Positions 1-6,895 of a stretch of 21,532 nt of DNA are shown here, one piece after another (position 1 is the first letter of the stretch; each line of letters starts with the position of its first letter). The translations under genes were made by a program, and so were the position numbers. The notes beneath the pieces are model-generated. The model was not told where the DNA came from. It searched no databases and saw only the letters and a list, made by a program, of their open reading frames with translations. The DNA is from an uncultured Oscillospiraceae bacterium (lineage in GTDB: Bacteria; Bacillota; Clostridia; Oscillospirales; Oscillospiraceae). The stretch covers positions 1 to 21,532 of the forward strand of contig CAKUHJ010000017.1 in the NCBI GenBank assembly GCA_934655935.1, in the 5' to 3' direction.

Positions 1-928
1 CCGCCTGCGGCAGAAGCATGAAGATCATGACCAGCATCATAAACGACATGACCACGTATGTTGCGTATGTGCTGAAGACCAGCACGTTTGTGAACATCGT
101 CAGCCGCGCCGCCGTGTCCGTCAGCGCAATCCGGTTGACCAGCGCCGCGCCCAGCCAGTAGATGACCAGCGCCAGGCCGTTCATGCCAAGGCCCATCGCC
201 GGCTGCAGAAGCGCGAACAGCCGCTGGTTTTTCAGCTGCAGGTTCATCATTTCGCGGCTCGGGACGTCAAACTTCCGGTTCTGGTAGTCCTCGGCGTTGA
301 AGGCGTGGACCACGTTGATGCCCGTGAGATTTTCGCGCGCGGCGCGGTTGATCTCGTCCGTTTTCTTCTGCACCTTCCGGAAGCGGGGCAGGCAGGAACG
401 CATGATGAGCAGCACCATCGTGCAGATCACCACCACGAAGCCCGCCGTAACCGCCGAAAGCTCCCAGCTTTTCCCCAGAATTTTGATGAGCGCCCACACG
501 GCCATGATCGGCGCCTTGATGAGCATCTGCAGGCCCATGGCGATGATCATCTGAATCTGCGTGATGTCGTTCGTCGTCCGGGTGATGAGGCTCGGCACCG
601 AAAAGTCCTGCATCTCCTCGCTCCCGGCGGCCATAACGTGGTGGAACAGCCGCTCGCGCGTGGAGTAGCTGAAGCCGGCGGCGGTCTTTGCCGCCAGATA
701 CCCGCAGCCGATGGCGAGCACCGCGCTTGCCAGCGTGCAGCCCAGCATCTGCAGGCCCACGGACAGCACGTCCGCCGTCTGTGAGCCCGGCGTTTTGATC
801 AGGGTGGTCAGCTGCGTCATAAAATCCGGCAGCCGCAGGTCGAAATAGACCTGTATCGCGACGCCCAGCGTGCAGAAAAGCGCCATCAGCGCTTCCTTGC
901 GGCGCATGCGTCTGAGTAGTTGAAGCAT
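1..928 (-). CDS. ABC exporter, transmembrane domain part (partial, 3' end beyond the left edge)
   Basis: This is the N-terminal 309 codons of an ABC-type exporter half-transporter; translation is open to the window edge, so the nucleotide-binding domain should lie to the left. The protein starts MLQLLRRMRRKEALMALFCT, a short basic segment leading into the first membrane helix. It contains the exporter coupling signature SLITRTTNDITQIQ at about residues 115-128 and several hydrophobic helices, which fits the type-1 exporter (ABC_membrane) fold. The start codon at 928 is preceded by GGAGG with suitable spacing, and a promoter lies at 993-1021. In Firmicutes such proteins often work as heterodimers encoded by adjacent genes; the partner would be outside the window. 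The substrate cannot be told from the sequence. The family call is secure; a specific drug or peptide role is not. Confidence 0.9.
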   Translation of the reverse strand, partial: MLQLLRRMRRKEALMALFCTLGVAIQVYFDLRLPDFMTQLTTLIKTPGSQTADVLSVGLQMLGCTLASAVLAIGCGYLAAKTAAGFSYSTRERLFHHVMAAGSEEMQDFSVPSLITRTTNDITQIQMIIAMGLQMLIKAPIMAVWALIKILGKSWELSAVTAGFVVVICTMVLLIMRSCLPRFRKVQKKTDEINRAARENLTGINVVHAFNAEDYQNRKFDVPSREMMNLQLKNQRLFALLQPAMGLGMNGLALVIYWLGAALVNRIALTDTAARLTMFTNVLVFSTYATYVVMSFMMLVMIFMLLPQA

Positions 929-992
929 GGCAAGGTTCCTCCGTTTCCCACGCCCGGCGGTGTGCTGCATGAATAAAAAATGAATATTATGA

Positions 993-1021
993 ATCATAGT
1001 GCTGCGGCGCCGGAAAGTCAA
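993..1021 (-). promoter_or_regulatory. Promoter of the ABC exporter gene
   Basis: On the minus strand there is TTGACT (1016-1021), a 17-base spacer and TATGAT (993-998), close to the sigma-A consensus. It lies about 65 bases upstream of the start codon at 928. It faces away from the promoter at 1045-1073, so the two transcription units are divergent with no room for a third gene. Confidence 0.7.
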
Positions 1022-1044
1022 ATGAACGGTTTGTGAATTCTTTC

Positions 1045-1073
1045 TTGTATTGCCTCCCGCGCGATGCTATAAT
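1045..1073 (+). promoter_or_regulatory. Promoter of the nucleotidyltransferase-family gene
   Basis: TTGTAT (1045-1050), a 17-base spacer and a perfect TATAAT (1068-1073) lie about 40 bases upstream of the ATG at 1114. The predicted transcript would start near 1080 and give a short leader. Confidence 0.75.
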
Positions 1074-1113
1074 ATAAACGCATTTTTTGAATGTTTCAGG
1101 GGGCGAACGCGGC

Positions 1114-2319
1114 ATGACAGACGAACAGAAGCTGCTTCTTGCGCTGGTGCGGAGCGAGTTGACGGGCGAGGAACCCAGGCGGGAAGAGGCGGCGCTCGCC
1201 GCGGCGGACTGGGACGCAGTGTTAAAGGAGGCGCAGCAGCAGGCTGTGACACTGATGGCGGCGGACGCGCTTGCACCGTTCAGCGCGCAGGTGACCAATC
1301 CCGACGCCTGGGCCGCTGCGGCGGTCCGCCAGCTGCGGGCGAACTGCGCCCTCACGCAGACGGCGGCGTGGCTGGAGCGGACCCTTGCGCCCGAGCCGAT
1401 GGCAATTCTCAAGGGCATGTCCGCCGCGAGCTATTACCGCAGGCCCGCGGGGCGGATTCTGGGCGATATCGATTTTCTGACGGACCCGGCGAAGACGCAG
1501 GCGCTGTGTGAGCGGCTGGTGCAGAACGGCTGCCGGAAAAGCCCGGAGCCGGACTGCGTCCACCACACCACGCTCACGCGCGGCGGCGTGGTGCTGGAGC
1601 TGCACTTTGCCATTCCCGCCATTCCCTTCGGGCAGGCGGGGGAGCTGGTGCGGCGGCGGGCGGCGGGGATTCTTGCCCGGCGCGTTACGCGCACGCTGGA
1701 CGGGCAGCCGTTTCCCGCGCCCTGCCCGGCAGACCATGCGCTGATTCTGCTGCTGCACACGCAGAACCATATGCAGGAGTGCGGCGTGGGCCTGCGCCAC
1801 CTGTGCGACTGGGCGGCCTTTGTCCGCGCGGAGCAGGACGCGCCGTTCTGGCCGGAGCTGCTGGACTTTCTGAAGGAGCTTGGGCTTCTTCGCTTCGCGG
1901 CGGCGCTTACGCGCGCGTGCGCGGAATATCTCGGCGCGCCGCTGCCGCCCTTTGCGCAGGATGCGCCGCCGGAGCTTGGCCGGGCGCTGCTGGAGGATGT
2001 GCTCTCGGGCGGGAATTTCGGCCGCCGGGACAAGCTGCGGAGCCATACCTCGCTGCTGACGCCGTCCTTCCGGGGCGAGGGGCGGCCCCAAGGCCATATC
2101 GGCCACCTCTGGGGGCGGCTGCGCACCGTCGTGTACGAAAAGCACCCGGCGGTGCGGCGGTTTCCGCCGCTGCTTCCGTTTTTTGCAGCCTACCGCGCGG
2201 GGCTCTACGCGGTGCGCGCGCTGTCTGGGCGGCGGCTGCGCCTGAGCGCCATTGCGCCCTATGCGCGTTCGCGCGAGGCGCTGTTCCGCGAGCTGCGGCT
2301 GTTCGAGCCGGAAGCCTGA
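1114..2319 (+). CDS. Nucleotidyltransferase-family protein (NTP_transf_5 / PF14907-like)
   Basis: This is a 401-residue soluble protein. Residues about 95-122 carry the hallmark of this uncharacterised nucleotidyltransferase family: an ILKGMSAASYY stretch, then R, then GDIDFL, in which D118 and D120 would be the metal-binding DxD pair of a pol-beta-like fold. A following VVLELHF segment could supply the third acidic residue (E162). The C-terminal part is rich in Arg, Leu and Ala and has no motif I recognise. I chose the ATG at 1114 because a GGGGG-type ribosome site sits just upstream; a TTG further up (1087) has no such site. Family members are often found near polysaccharide or peptide-modification genes, but the reaction is not known and I do not assign one. 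It is followed 45 bases later by a small membrane gene, probably co-transcribed. Confidence 0.82.
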   Translation: MTDEQKLLLALVRSELTGEEPRREEAALAAADWDAVLKEAQQQAVTLMAADALAPFSAQVTNPDAWAAAAVRQLRANCALTQTAAWLERTLAPEPMAILKGMSAASYYRRPAGRILGDIDFLTDPAKTQALCERLVQNGCRKSPEPDCVHHTTLTRGGVVLELHFAIPAIPFGQAGELVRRRAAGILARRVTRTLDGQPFPAPCPADHALILLLHTQNHMQECGVGLRHLCDWAAFVRAEQDAPFWPELLDFLKELGLLRFAAALTRACAEYLGAPLPPFAQDAPPELGRALLEDVLSGGNFGRRDKLRSHTSLLTPSFRGEGRPQGHIGHLWGRLRTVVYEKHPAVRRFPPLLPFFAAYRAGLYAVRALSGRRLRLSAIAPYARSREALFRELRLFEPEA

Positions 2320-2364
2320 AAATCTGCTTTTAATTTTTAATGTAAATGTATAGGAGGACTGCCG

Positions 2365-2832
2365 GTGCTGAAGCAGCTTGCAATTGTGTTTTTTCTGGCC
2401 ATGGCGCCTGTTTCGGAGCTGCGCGGGGCAATTCCCGCAGGGCTGGCCATGGGCCTGGACCTGAAAACCGTGTTTTTTCTGAGCGTGCTCGGAAACGTTC
2501 TGCCCGTGCCGCTGATCATCCTGTTTGTCCGGCGCGTATTCGTATTTCTGAAGAAACGCGGCGGGCGGCTTGCGCGCTTCGTGGAAAAGATGGAGCAGAA
2601 GGCTGCGCGCAGCGCGAAGCTGTTTTATAAATACGAGCTGTTCGGGCTCTGGCTGCTGGTGGCCATCCCGCTGCCGGGGACGGGCGCGTGGACGGGAAGT
2701 CTCGTCGCGGCGATGCTGAACCTGCGGCTGCGGGCGGCGGTACCGGCGATCGTCGCGGGCGTCGTCACCGCGGGGCTTGTGATGCTGGGGCTGAGCTATG
2801 GCGCAGGCAGCCTCGCCGAGCTGATCTTCTAA
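2365..2832 (+). CDS. Small multidrug export family membrane protein (PF06695 / COG2426)
   Basis: This is a 155-residue integral membrane protein. The N-terminus, LAMAPVSELRGAIPAGLAMG (residues 12-31), is the diagnostic segment of the Sm_multidrug_ex / COG2426 family, and PLPGTGAWTGSLVAAML near residues 100-116 is the second conserved block. Both resemble the repeated re-entrant motif of DedA-like proteins. About four hydrophobic stretches are visible. The start is GTG at 2365, chosen because AGGAGG at 2352-2357 is 7 bases upstream. Despite the family name, an export function is poorly supported experimentally, so the substrate is open. It is the last gene of its unit and a hairpin follows. 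Confidence 0.88.
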   Translation: MLKQLAIVFFLAMAPVSELRGAIPAGLAMGLDLKTVFFLSVLGNVLPVPLIILFVRRVFVFLKKRGGRLARFVEKMEQKAARSAKLFYKYELFGLWLLVAIPLPGTGAWTGSLVAAMLNLRLRAAVPAIVAGVVTAGLVMLGLSYGAGSLAELIF

Positions 2833-2839
2833 ACACTCA

Positions 2840-2867
2840 GGGCCGGAGCGAGACGCTCCGGCCCTTT
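2840..2867. terminator. Hairpin terminator between convergent genes
   Basis: An 11-bp perfect GC-rich stem (2840-2850 with 2854-2864) with an AGA loop is followed on the plus strand by TTT. The U tract is short. It lies between the stop of the plus-strand gene (2832) and the stop of the minus-strand PAP2 gene (2884), so it may serve both directions. Confidence 0.7.
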
Positions 2868-2883
2868 GCGATTATAGAAGTAA

Positions 2884-3552
2884 TCAGCAGACGAGCTTTC
2901 TCAGCCAGTTCCATTTCGGCAGGTAAACGGCGGCTGCGACCGCCGCGCTGACCGGGATGGCGACAAAGAAATCAAGAATGGAATGCTGCTTGACGAACAC
3001 CGTGGAGATGCTGATGAGCAGCCCGAGCGGCAGCATGACCCACTGCAGGCCGTGCTTGCGAAGGGGCCTGGATTCAAAGCAGGCACAGGTCATGGCTGCG
3101 CAGCCGATGACATGCATGCTGGGAATGACGTTGGTGTTGGTGTCGGCGGCGTAGACGCGGCGAAGCAGCCACGTGCAGAAATTTTCATGCGCAAAGCTTG
3201 CCGGGCGAAGGTCCTGGCCGTTCGGAAAGAGCATGCAGAAGACGATGGTCCCGATAAAGCCGATTCCGATAAACAGCATGAAATGAATAAAGGCGTCCCG
3301 GTCGTAAAAAGCGAGGTAGAGCGTAAATACGGCCAGCAGCGGATGCCAGGTGCAGTAGGGCAGCACAAACCATTCGCAGAAGGGAATTTTATCGTCCAGC
3401 GGAAGATAGGAGACCCAGTAGTTTTCTGTGACCAGATGCTCGGCAAGGATGAAAAGGCCAAAATATACAAGCCAGATGCCGAGCAGCCACAGATGGCGAT
3501 AGCCGTCAACCGTTCCGATTTTCGGAAGCGTTCGGTTCTGAGGATGCTTCAT
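2884..3552 (-). CDS. PAP2-superfamily membrane phosphatase-like protein
   Basis: This is a 222-residue membrane protein with about six hydrophobic segments. The three PAP2 phosphatase signatures are present in order: NGQDLRP (111-117) for motif 1, IPSMHV (143-148) for motif 2 and STVFVKQHSILD (183-194) for motif 3 with its catalytic His and Asp. The PSMHV and KQHSILD spellings are those of the PAP2_3 subgroup (inositol-phosphoceramide-synthase-like) rather than the classical PSGH form. It would hydrolyse or transfer a lipid phosphate at the membrane; the substrate is unknown. The ATG at 3552 lies inside the end of the upstream gene (47-base overlap) with AAGGAG about 13 bases upstream, rather far, but no better start exists. 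A longer open frame runs upstream but is a shadow of the neighbouring gene. Confidence 0.88.
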   Translation of the reverse strand: MKHPQNRTLPKIGTVDGYRHLWLLGIWLVYFGLFILAEHLVTENYWVSYLPLDDKIPFCEWFVLPYCTWHPLLAVFTLYLAFYDRDAFIHFMLFIGIGFIGTIVFCMLFPNGQDLRPASFAHENFCTWLLRRVYAADTNTNVIPSMHVIGCAAMTCACFESRPLRKHGLQWVMLPLGLLISISTVFVKQHSILDFFVAIPVSAAVAAAVYLPKWNWLRKLVC

Positions 3553-4369
3553 GGGAAACTGCAGTCTCCTTTCTGATGGTGGGGATAAACTGGCTGGCAA
3601 AGCGGCCGTGACCCTTCTTCTTGATATAGAAATAGCCAATGACGCTGAACACGAGCGCGCCGATAAAGTTGACGAACAGATCCTCCATGGTGTCGTAGAG
3701 ACCGATGTCAAGATAGCCGCCGAGGCCAAGCTCCTGGCCGTTGATGGATGCGGAGGTGATATTCTTGATAACGATGGGGATGTTGGAATTCGTCTCGTCC
3801 AGCATGACGGTCGAGACCGTATGCACGACGGTGTCCTTCTGCATGTCCAGAAGGAACAGCCGGTCCATGCTGAATTCAAAGAACTCCCACAGAACGCCGA
3901 CGGTCATGGAAAAGCAGAATGCGACCAGCGCCGCGTAGACCGGCGAGAGCTCAAACTTGATTTCACTGTTCCGGTTCAGGATATCAATGAGCGAAAAGCC
4001 AGCCGCCGCGCAGAGAAAGCCGTTTGTGGTATGCAGGAGCGTATCCCAGTGCGGATACTGGATAAAGTAGCTCTGCAGTTCCCCGAGAATTTCCGCGGCG
4101 AAGATGAAAACCAGAATCACAATCTGCAGCGTGGACGGCAGCTCAATGCCGAAGTTCTGCTGCACAAAGGCCGGCAGCATGAAAAGCCCCAGCACCAGCA
4201 GGCAGATAAACGTACTCTCATATTCATGGCGGAGAATCGAGGAGACCATGGTTGCAAGCACAATGAGCCGCAGCACTACATAGACGACGAAAACCGCGGG
4301 CTTTCGCCGGATTTCTTCCTTCAGCGGCTGCGCATGGCGCCGCGGCCGCTTTCTGTTTGCGTCCTTCAT
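3506..4369 (-). CDS. Multi-pass membrane protein, YjdF/DUF2238-like
   Basis: This is a 287-residue protein with a strongly basic N-terminal tail (residues 1-24), six to seven hydrophobic helices and a hydrophilic C-terminal tail. Recognisable blocks are HWDTLLHTTNGFL in the middle and GVLWEFFEFSMD after it. These resemble the paired His/Asp and WEFFE-type blocks of DUF2238 (YjdF-like) proteins, whose function is unknown. The ATG at 4369 has AGGAG 7 bases upstream and its own promoter. The downstream PAP2-like gene begins inside the last 47 bases of this frame, so the two are probably made together and may act on the same lipid substrate; that link is inference. A loop with IVIKNITSASINGQE looks soluble and may be extracytoplasmic. 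Confidence 0.75.
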   Translation of the reverse strand: MKDANRKRPRRHAQPLKEEIRRKPAVFVVYVVLRLIVLATMVSSILRHEYESTFICLLVLGLFMLPAFVQQNFGIELPSTLQIVILVFIFAAEILGELQSYFIQYPHWDTLLHTTNGFLCAAAGFSLIDILNRNSEIKFELSPVYAALVAFCFSMTVGVLWEFFEFSMDRLFLLDMQKDTVVHTVSTVMLDETNSNIPIVIKNITSASINGQELGLGGYLDIGLYDTMEDLFVNFIGALVFSVIGYFYIKKKGHGRFASQFIPTIRKETAVSHEASSEPNASENRNG

Positions 4370-4403
4370 CTGTAAGCTCCTTCTGTTTCAGTTCGGTGAA
4401 GAA

Positions 4404-4432
4404 ATCTTACCCTAATTGTGCAGAAAATACAA
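4404..4432 (-). promoter_or_regulatory. Promoter of the DUF2238-like / PAP2 pair
   Basis: Minus-strand TTGTAT (4427-4432), a 17-base spacer and TAAGAT (4404-4409) lie 35 bases upstream of the ATG at 4369. Confidence 0.6.
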
Positions 4433-4455
4433 GAGACATTTGAGCCCCCGTGCGC

Positions 4456-4474
4456 GAAAAATTATGAATTTTTC
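4456..4474 (-). terminator. Possible weak A/T-rich terminator after ribU
   Basis: An 8-bp stem GAAAAATT / AATTTTTC with a 3-base loop lies 16 bases beyond the ribU stop. The T-rich 3' arm could act as a U tract, but the stem is weak. It is the only hairpin seen between ribU and the next promoter. Confidence 0.3.
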
Positions 4475-4489
4475 ATGAAGCGCCGGCCC

Positions 4490-5218
4490 TCAGCCCTGCT
4501 TTGCGGGCCACCGGAAAAGAAGCTTTTCCACGCGCTTGTAAAGAAGAAACGTCAGAACGGAAACCAAGGTTCCCTTGAGCAGGTTGAACGGAACGACCGC
4601 AAACAGAACCAGCGTTCCAACGTCGCGGATGGCTGCGTTTACGCTCGTGCCCATGGAGATGATGGCGTCCATCGGAAGGCCGTAGAGCTGGGAGAATTTC
4701 GGCAGCAGATACCAGGCGTTGAAGGCGCTTCCAAATACGCACAGGCACAAAACGCCGAGCGCGAGCGACCAGGCCGCGCCCTTTTTGCTGAGCGTCGCCT
4801 GATAGAGGATGGAGGCCGGCAGCAGCCACACGCAGCCGACAATGAAATTGGCAAAATCGCCGACAAAGGCCGTCGTTGTGCCCTTGAGCAGCAGCTTGAG
4901 CGCGACCTTCAGAAATTCGCAGATCACGCCCGCCAGCGGCCCGAGATAAAAGGTGCAGATAAAGACCGGAAGCTCGCTGAAGTCGAGCTTGTAGAACGAC
5001 GGCGCAAAGAACAGCGGAAGCTCCAGCAGCATGAGAATGGCACTGAGCGCCGCGCACATGGAAATGACCGTAATGGTGCGCGCGGCGCGCAGCCGGTGCC
5101 GCTTTTTCATGACCAGGAGCTCGCTCAGCCACGCAATGGCAAATACGAGCGCGGTGACGCCGAGGCAGACGAGTACGAAGCCTGCGTTTTCCTGAAGATT
5201 TGCAAACAGTGTTTTCAT
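4490..5218 (-). CDS. ribU: Riboflavin ECF transporter substrate-binding component RibU
   Basis: This is a 242-residue membrane protein. Residues about 76-84 (FYKLDFSELP), 101-128 (EFLKVALKLL, then KGTTTAFVGDFANFIVG) and 167-195 (NAWYLLPKFSQLYG through MGTSVN), ending in FAVVPFNLLKGTLVS, are the typical blocks of RibU, the S-component that binds riboflavin and docks on the shared ECF module (EcfA, EcfA' and EcfT, not in this window). The FMN riboswitch directly upstream supports this specificity. The first 45 residues are an extra hydrophobic helix followed by a basic KKRHRLRAAR linker, which makes the protein longer than the usual roughly 190-200 residues. The ATG at 5218 has GGAGG 8 bases upstream; a longer in-frame reading runs through the riboswitch and is not real. 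Confidence 0.93.
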   Translation of the reverse strand: MKTLFANLQENAGFVLVCLGVTALVFAIAWLSELLVMKKRHRLRAARTITVISMCAALSAILMLLELPLFFAPSFYKLDFSELPVFICTFYLGPLAGVICEFLKVALKLLLKGTTTAFVGDFANFIVGCVWLLPASILYQATLSKKGAAWSLALGVLCLCVFGSAFNAWYLLPKFSQLYGLPMDAIISMGTSVNAAIRDVGTLVLFAVVPFNLLKGTLVSVLTFLLYKRVEKLLFRWPAKQG

Positions 5219-5240
5219 GGAAAGAACCTCCTCCAGCAGA

Positions 5241-5271
5241 TAAAAAACGCCCGAAGAAGGATCTTCGGGCG
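5241..5271 (-). terminator. Intrinsic terminator of the FMN riboswitch
   Basis: A perfect 10-bp stem (5262-5271 with 5248-5257) with a 4-base loop is followed by TTTTTT on the minus strand, ending 23 bases before the ribU start. This is the expression platform of a transcription-termination (OFF) switch. The AAGAAG in the 3' strand of the aptamer's closing helix (near 5313-5319) could pair with CTTCTT in the terminator as a weak antiterminator. A second perfect 8-bp stem at 5291-5310 lies between aptamer and terminator and may help space them. Confidence 0.88.
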
Positions 5272-5311
5272 CCTTGCGCATGCGGAAGGGGCGCGGGAAG
5301 CGTCCCGCGCT

Positions 5312-5415
5312 GTCTTCTTTCATCCAGACTGTACTGTCGGTACCGGAATCACACCGGTTCAGCTTACGCTCGCGGACTTTACCGCCGGTCGGGAATTGCA
5401 CCCTGCCCTGAAGAC
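5312..5415 (-). ncRNA. FMN riboswitch (RFN element)
   Basis: On the minus strand the conserved RFN blocks occur in order: TTCAGGGCAGGGTG, AATTCCCGACCGGCGGT, AGTCCGCGAGC, GAACCGGTG, ATTCCGGTACCGACAGT and AGTCTGGATG followed by GAAGAC. A 6-bp closing helix P1 is visible (5410-5415 with 5312-5317). The aptamer binds flavin mononucleotide and should favour the downstream terminator when FMN is plentiful, shutting off ribU. Confidence 0.97.
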
Positions 5416-5439
5416 CTTCATTCTTTTTTGACTGACGCT

Positions 5440-5468
5440 ACTTTAGCAGATGCGGGGGAAAAAGTCAA
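5440..5468 (-). promoter_or_regulatory. Promoter of the riboswitch-ribU transcript
   Basis: Minus-strand TTGACT (5463-5468), a 17-base spacer and TAAAGT (5440-5445). The -35 box abuts the stop codon of the upstream gene (5469-5471), so there is no space for a terminator between them. Transcripts reading through from upstream would also have to pass the riboswitch terminator. Confidence 0.7.
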
Positions 5469-6530
5469 TCAGCGCAGATGAATTTTTCCGCGCAGGTCCT
5501 TGTCAAAAATGCGGCTTTCCTGCAGCGGGAGCGTTTTGCCCGCGCCGGCGGCCCGGGCCTTTTCGTACATGGCGTGCGCGATGGCAACGTCGATATAGCT
5601 CAGCCCCACGGCGTTGAAGTAGATGAAATCGTCCTGCGGTTCGCGGCCGGGCTTTCTTCCAAGGACAAGGTCTGCAATGTTGCAGTAGATATCCGCGTCG
5701 GTGACGACGCCGTCCCGGAAGCAGCGGCTGAGCGTCTGCGTGCGGTGCTTGACGATGCTCCAGTCGTCGCAGACGATCTTGGAGGCCTTCTGGACGACGG
5801 CGTACTCGTCCTCCCAGCCGCCGATGTGGCTGTAGAACGCGCCGGGCTTCAGCCAGGCGGCCTTCAGCAGGGGCGCCTGCGCGCTGGTCGCCGTAACGAC
5901 AATGTCGGAGCCGCGGACTGCGCTTTCAAGGCTTGTATGGCAGGGGATGAGCTCCATATCGGGAACCAGCGGGGAAAGGCTCCGGATGAAGTCCGCCTCC
6001 TCCCATTCGTACTTGGAGGCCACGCGGCAGACCTTCAGACCCGGACGGACGGCCTTCATGCCAAGAAGGTGCATTTTGGCCTGCTCGCCGGCGCCGATAA
6101 AGCCGATGCTTTCCGCATCCTCGCGCGCAAGATATTTTGCGGCCGTGGCGCCCATGGCTGCCACGCGGATGTTGGAGCAGAGCGTGGCCTCCATGACGCA
6201 GACCGGGTAGCCGCGCGTAAGCTCGGACAGAAGGATGACGGCCGTCAGGTTCTGCGTGCCGAAGCGGACGGGATTCGGCGGGAAGACGGAGACCCATTTC
6301 ATGCCGCAGATTTTCTCCGGCAGCAGGGAAGCGGGCAGGCAGTTGATGCGCTCCTGGGTTTCCTGGTTGAAAATCTGGACAATTTTGTCCGGGAAGAGAA
6401 TTTCGCCCGCGTCAAATTTCCGCAGGCCCTCCTCCAGCGCGTGCATGGCAAGCGGCAGGTCGAAGCAGCCGGCGCCGATCAGATCCTCCTGGGAAAGGTA
6501 CAGAAATGAGATGGCATGCTGGTTTTCCAT
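5469..6530 (-). CDS. Ornithine cyclodeaminase / mu-crystallin family protein
   Basis: This is a 353-residue soluble protein of the NAD(P)-dependent ornithine cyclodeaminase/mu-crystallin family. K78 (GMKWVSVFPPNP) and EATLCSNIRVAAM (114-126) fit the substrate-binding half; GFIGAGEQA (143-151) is the nucleotide-binding GxGxxA loop of the Rossmann fold; VVTATSAQ follows it. The family includes ornithine cyclodeaminase, alanine dehydrogenase, ketimine reductases and enzymes of opine-like or siderophore precursor synthesis, so the substrate is open. The ATG at 6530 is chosen for AAGGAG 8 bases upstream; the same frame extends further but through the structured leader. The gene appears to be alone in its unit, followed immediately by the ribU promoter. 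Confidence 0.88.
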   Translation of the reverse strand: MENQHAISFLYLSQEDLIGAGCFDLPLAMHALEEGLRKFDAGEILFPDKIVQIFNQETQERINCLPASLLPEKICGMKWVSVFPPNPVRFGTQNLTAVILLSELTRGYPVCVMEATLCSNIRVAAMGATAAKYLAREDAESIGFIGAGEQAKMHLLGMKAVRPGLKVCRVASKYEWEEADFIRSLSPLVPDMELIPCHTSLESAVRGSDIVVTATSAQAPLLKAAWLKPGAFYSHIGGWEDEYAVVQKASKIVCDDWSIVKHRTQTLSRCFRDGVVTDADIYCNIADLVLGRKPGREPQDDFIYFNAVGLSYIDVAIAHAMYEKARAAGAGKTLPLQESRIFDKDLRGKIHLR

Positions 6531-6690
6531 GAATTCCACTCCTTTGATTTTTGCTATGCAAAGTAGCAAAATAAGAATGTGCCATTTCCTCGCCCCTGCG
6601 GGGCAGCCGGAAATGAGGCTCAAAAACTTCATGCACCGGCATTTGCGCATTTTTGTGGTGCAGTGCACGTATGCATGAAGTTTTATTCCT
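6531..6690 (-). ncRNA. Structured 5' leader of the cyclodeaminase-family mRNA, unrecognised
   Basis: The predicted transcript starts near 6691 and has a leader of about 160 nt. At its very 5' end is a perfect 13-bp inverted repeat (6672-6684 with 6623-6635, core CTTCATGCA) enclosing 36 nt. An alternative pairing inside it, TGCACC with GGTGCA (6657-6662 with 6633-6638), competes for the 3' strand. Next comes a second hairpin: outer CATTTCC/GGAAATG around inner GCCCC/GGGGC (about 6583-6615). A third is TTGCTA/TAGCAA (6551-6569), just before the ribosome site. I do not recognise any known riboswitch class; a cis-regulatory RNA role is inference from structure and position. No T-rich terminator is obvious except the T run closing the first stem. 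Confidence 0.45.
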
Positions 6691-6697
6691 GAATATG

Positions 6698-6725
6698 ATT
6701 ATAAAGAATAAAAATATTTTTTCAA
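6698..6725 (-). promoter_or_regulatory. Promoter of the cyclodeaminase-family gene
   Basis: Minus-strand TTGAAA (6720-6725), a 16-base spacer and a perfect TATAAT (6698-6703), set in AT-rich DNA that stands out from the GC-rich surroundings. It places the start of transcription just before the 13-bp inverted repeat. Confidence 0.72.
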
Positions 6726-6757
6726 GAAGAAAAAAGAAAAATATTCCGCAACTTTCA

Positions 6758-6771
6758 CGAAAACGCTTCCG
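6758..6771. promoter_or_regulatory. Possible cre-like (CcpA/LacI-family) operator
   Basis: CGAAAACGCTTCCG matches the degenerate catabolite-responsive element consensus at 12 of 14 positions by eye, missing the outer T and W. It lies about 33 bases upstream of the -35 box at 6720-6725. The remaining bases between 6726 and 6810 show nothing else I can support. Confidence 0.25.
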
Positions 6772-6810
6772 CACACCGAAACGGAGGACGCATCATGCCA
6801 GAAAATTTCT

Positions 6811-6841
6811 CAGGGGCTGCCTCACAAGGAGGCAGCCCCTG
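6811..6841 (-). terminator. Terminator of the DUF4330-ligase-DUF3783 operon
   Basis: A perfect 13-bp GC-rich stem (6811-6823 with 6829-6841) with a 5-base loop lies 55 bases after the last gene of the minus-strand operon. The following minus-strand sequence AGAAATTTT is only moderately T-rich, so termination efficiency is uncertain. Confidence 0.7.
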
Positions 6842-6895
6842 AGGAAAAAACGGAACCGGGAATGCTTGAAAAACCAGGGCGGCCGGGGAAGCGTG

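Noticed and set aside
5291..5310. Perfect 8-bp stem between the FMN aptamer and terminator as a separate terminator
   Set aside because: No T run follows it on either strand. It is better seen as part of the riboswitch expression platform.
4418..5431. Plus-strand open frame across ribU and the FMN riboswitch
   Set aside because: It crosses a riboswitch, a terminator and a clear ribU gene on the other strand; no protein features.
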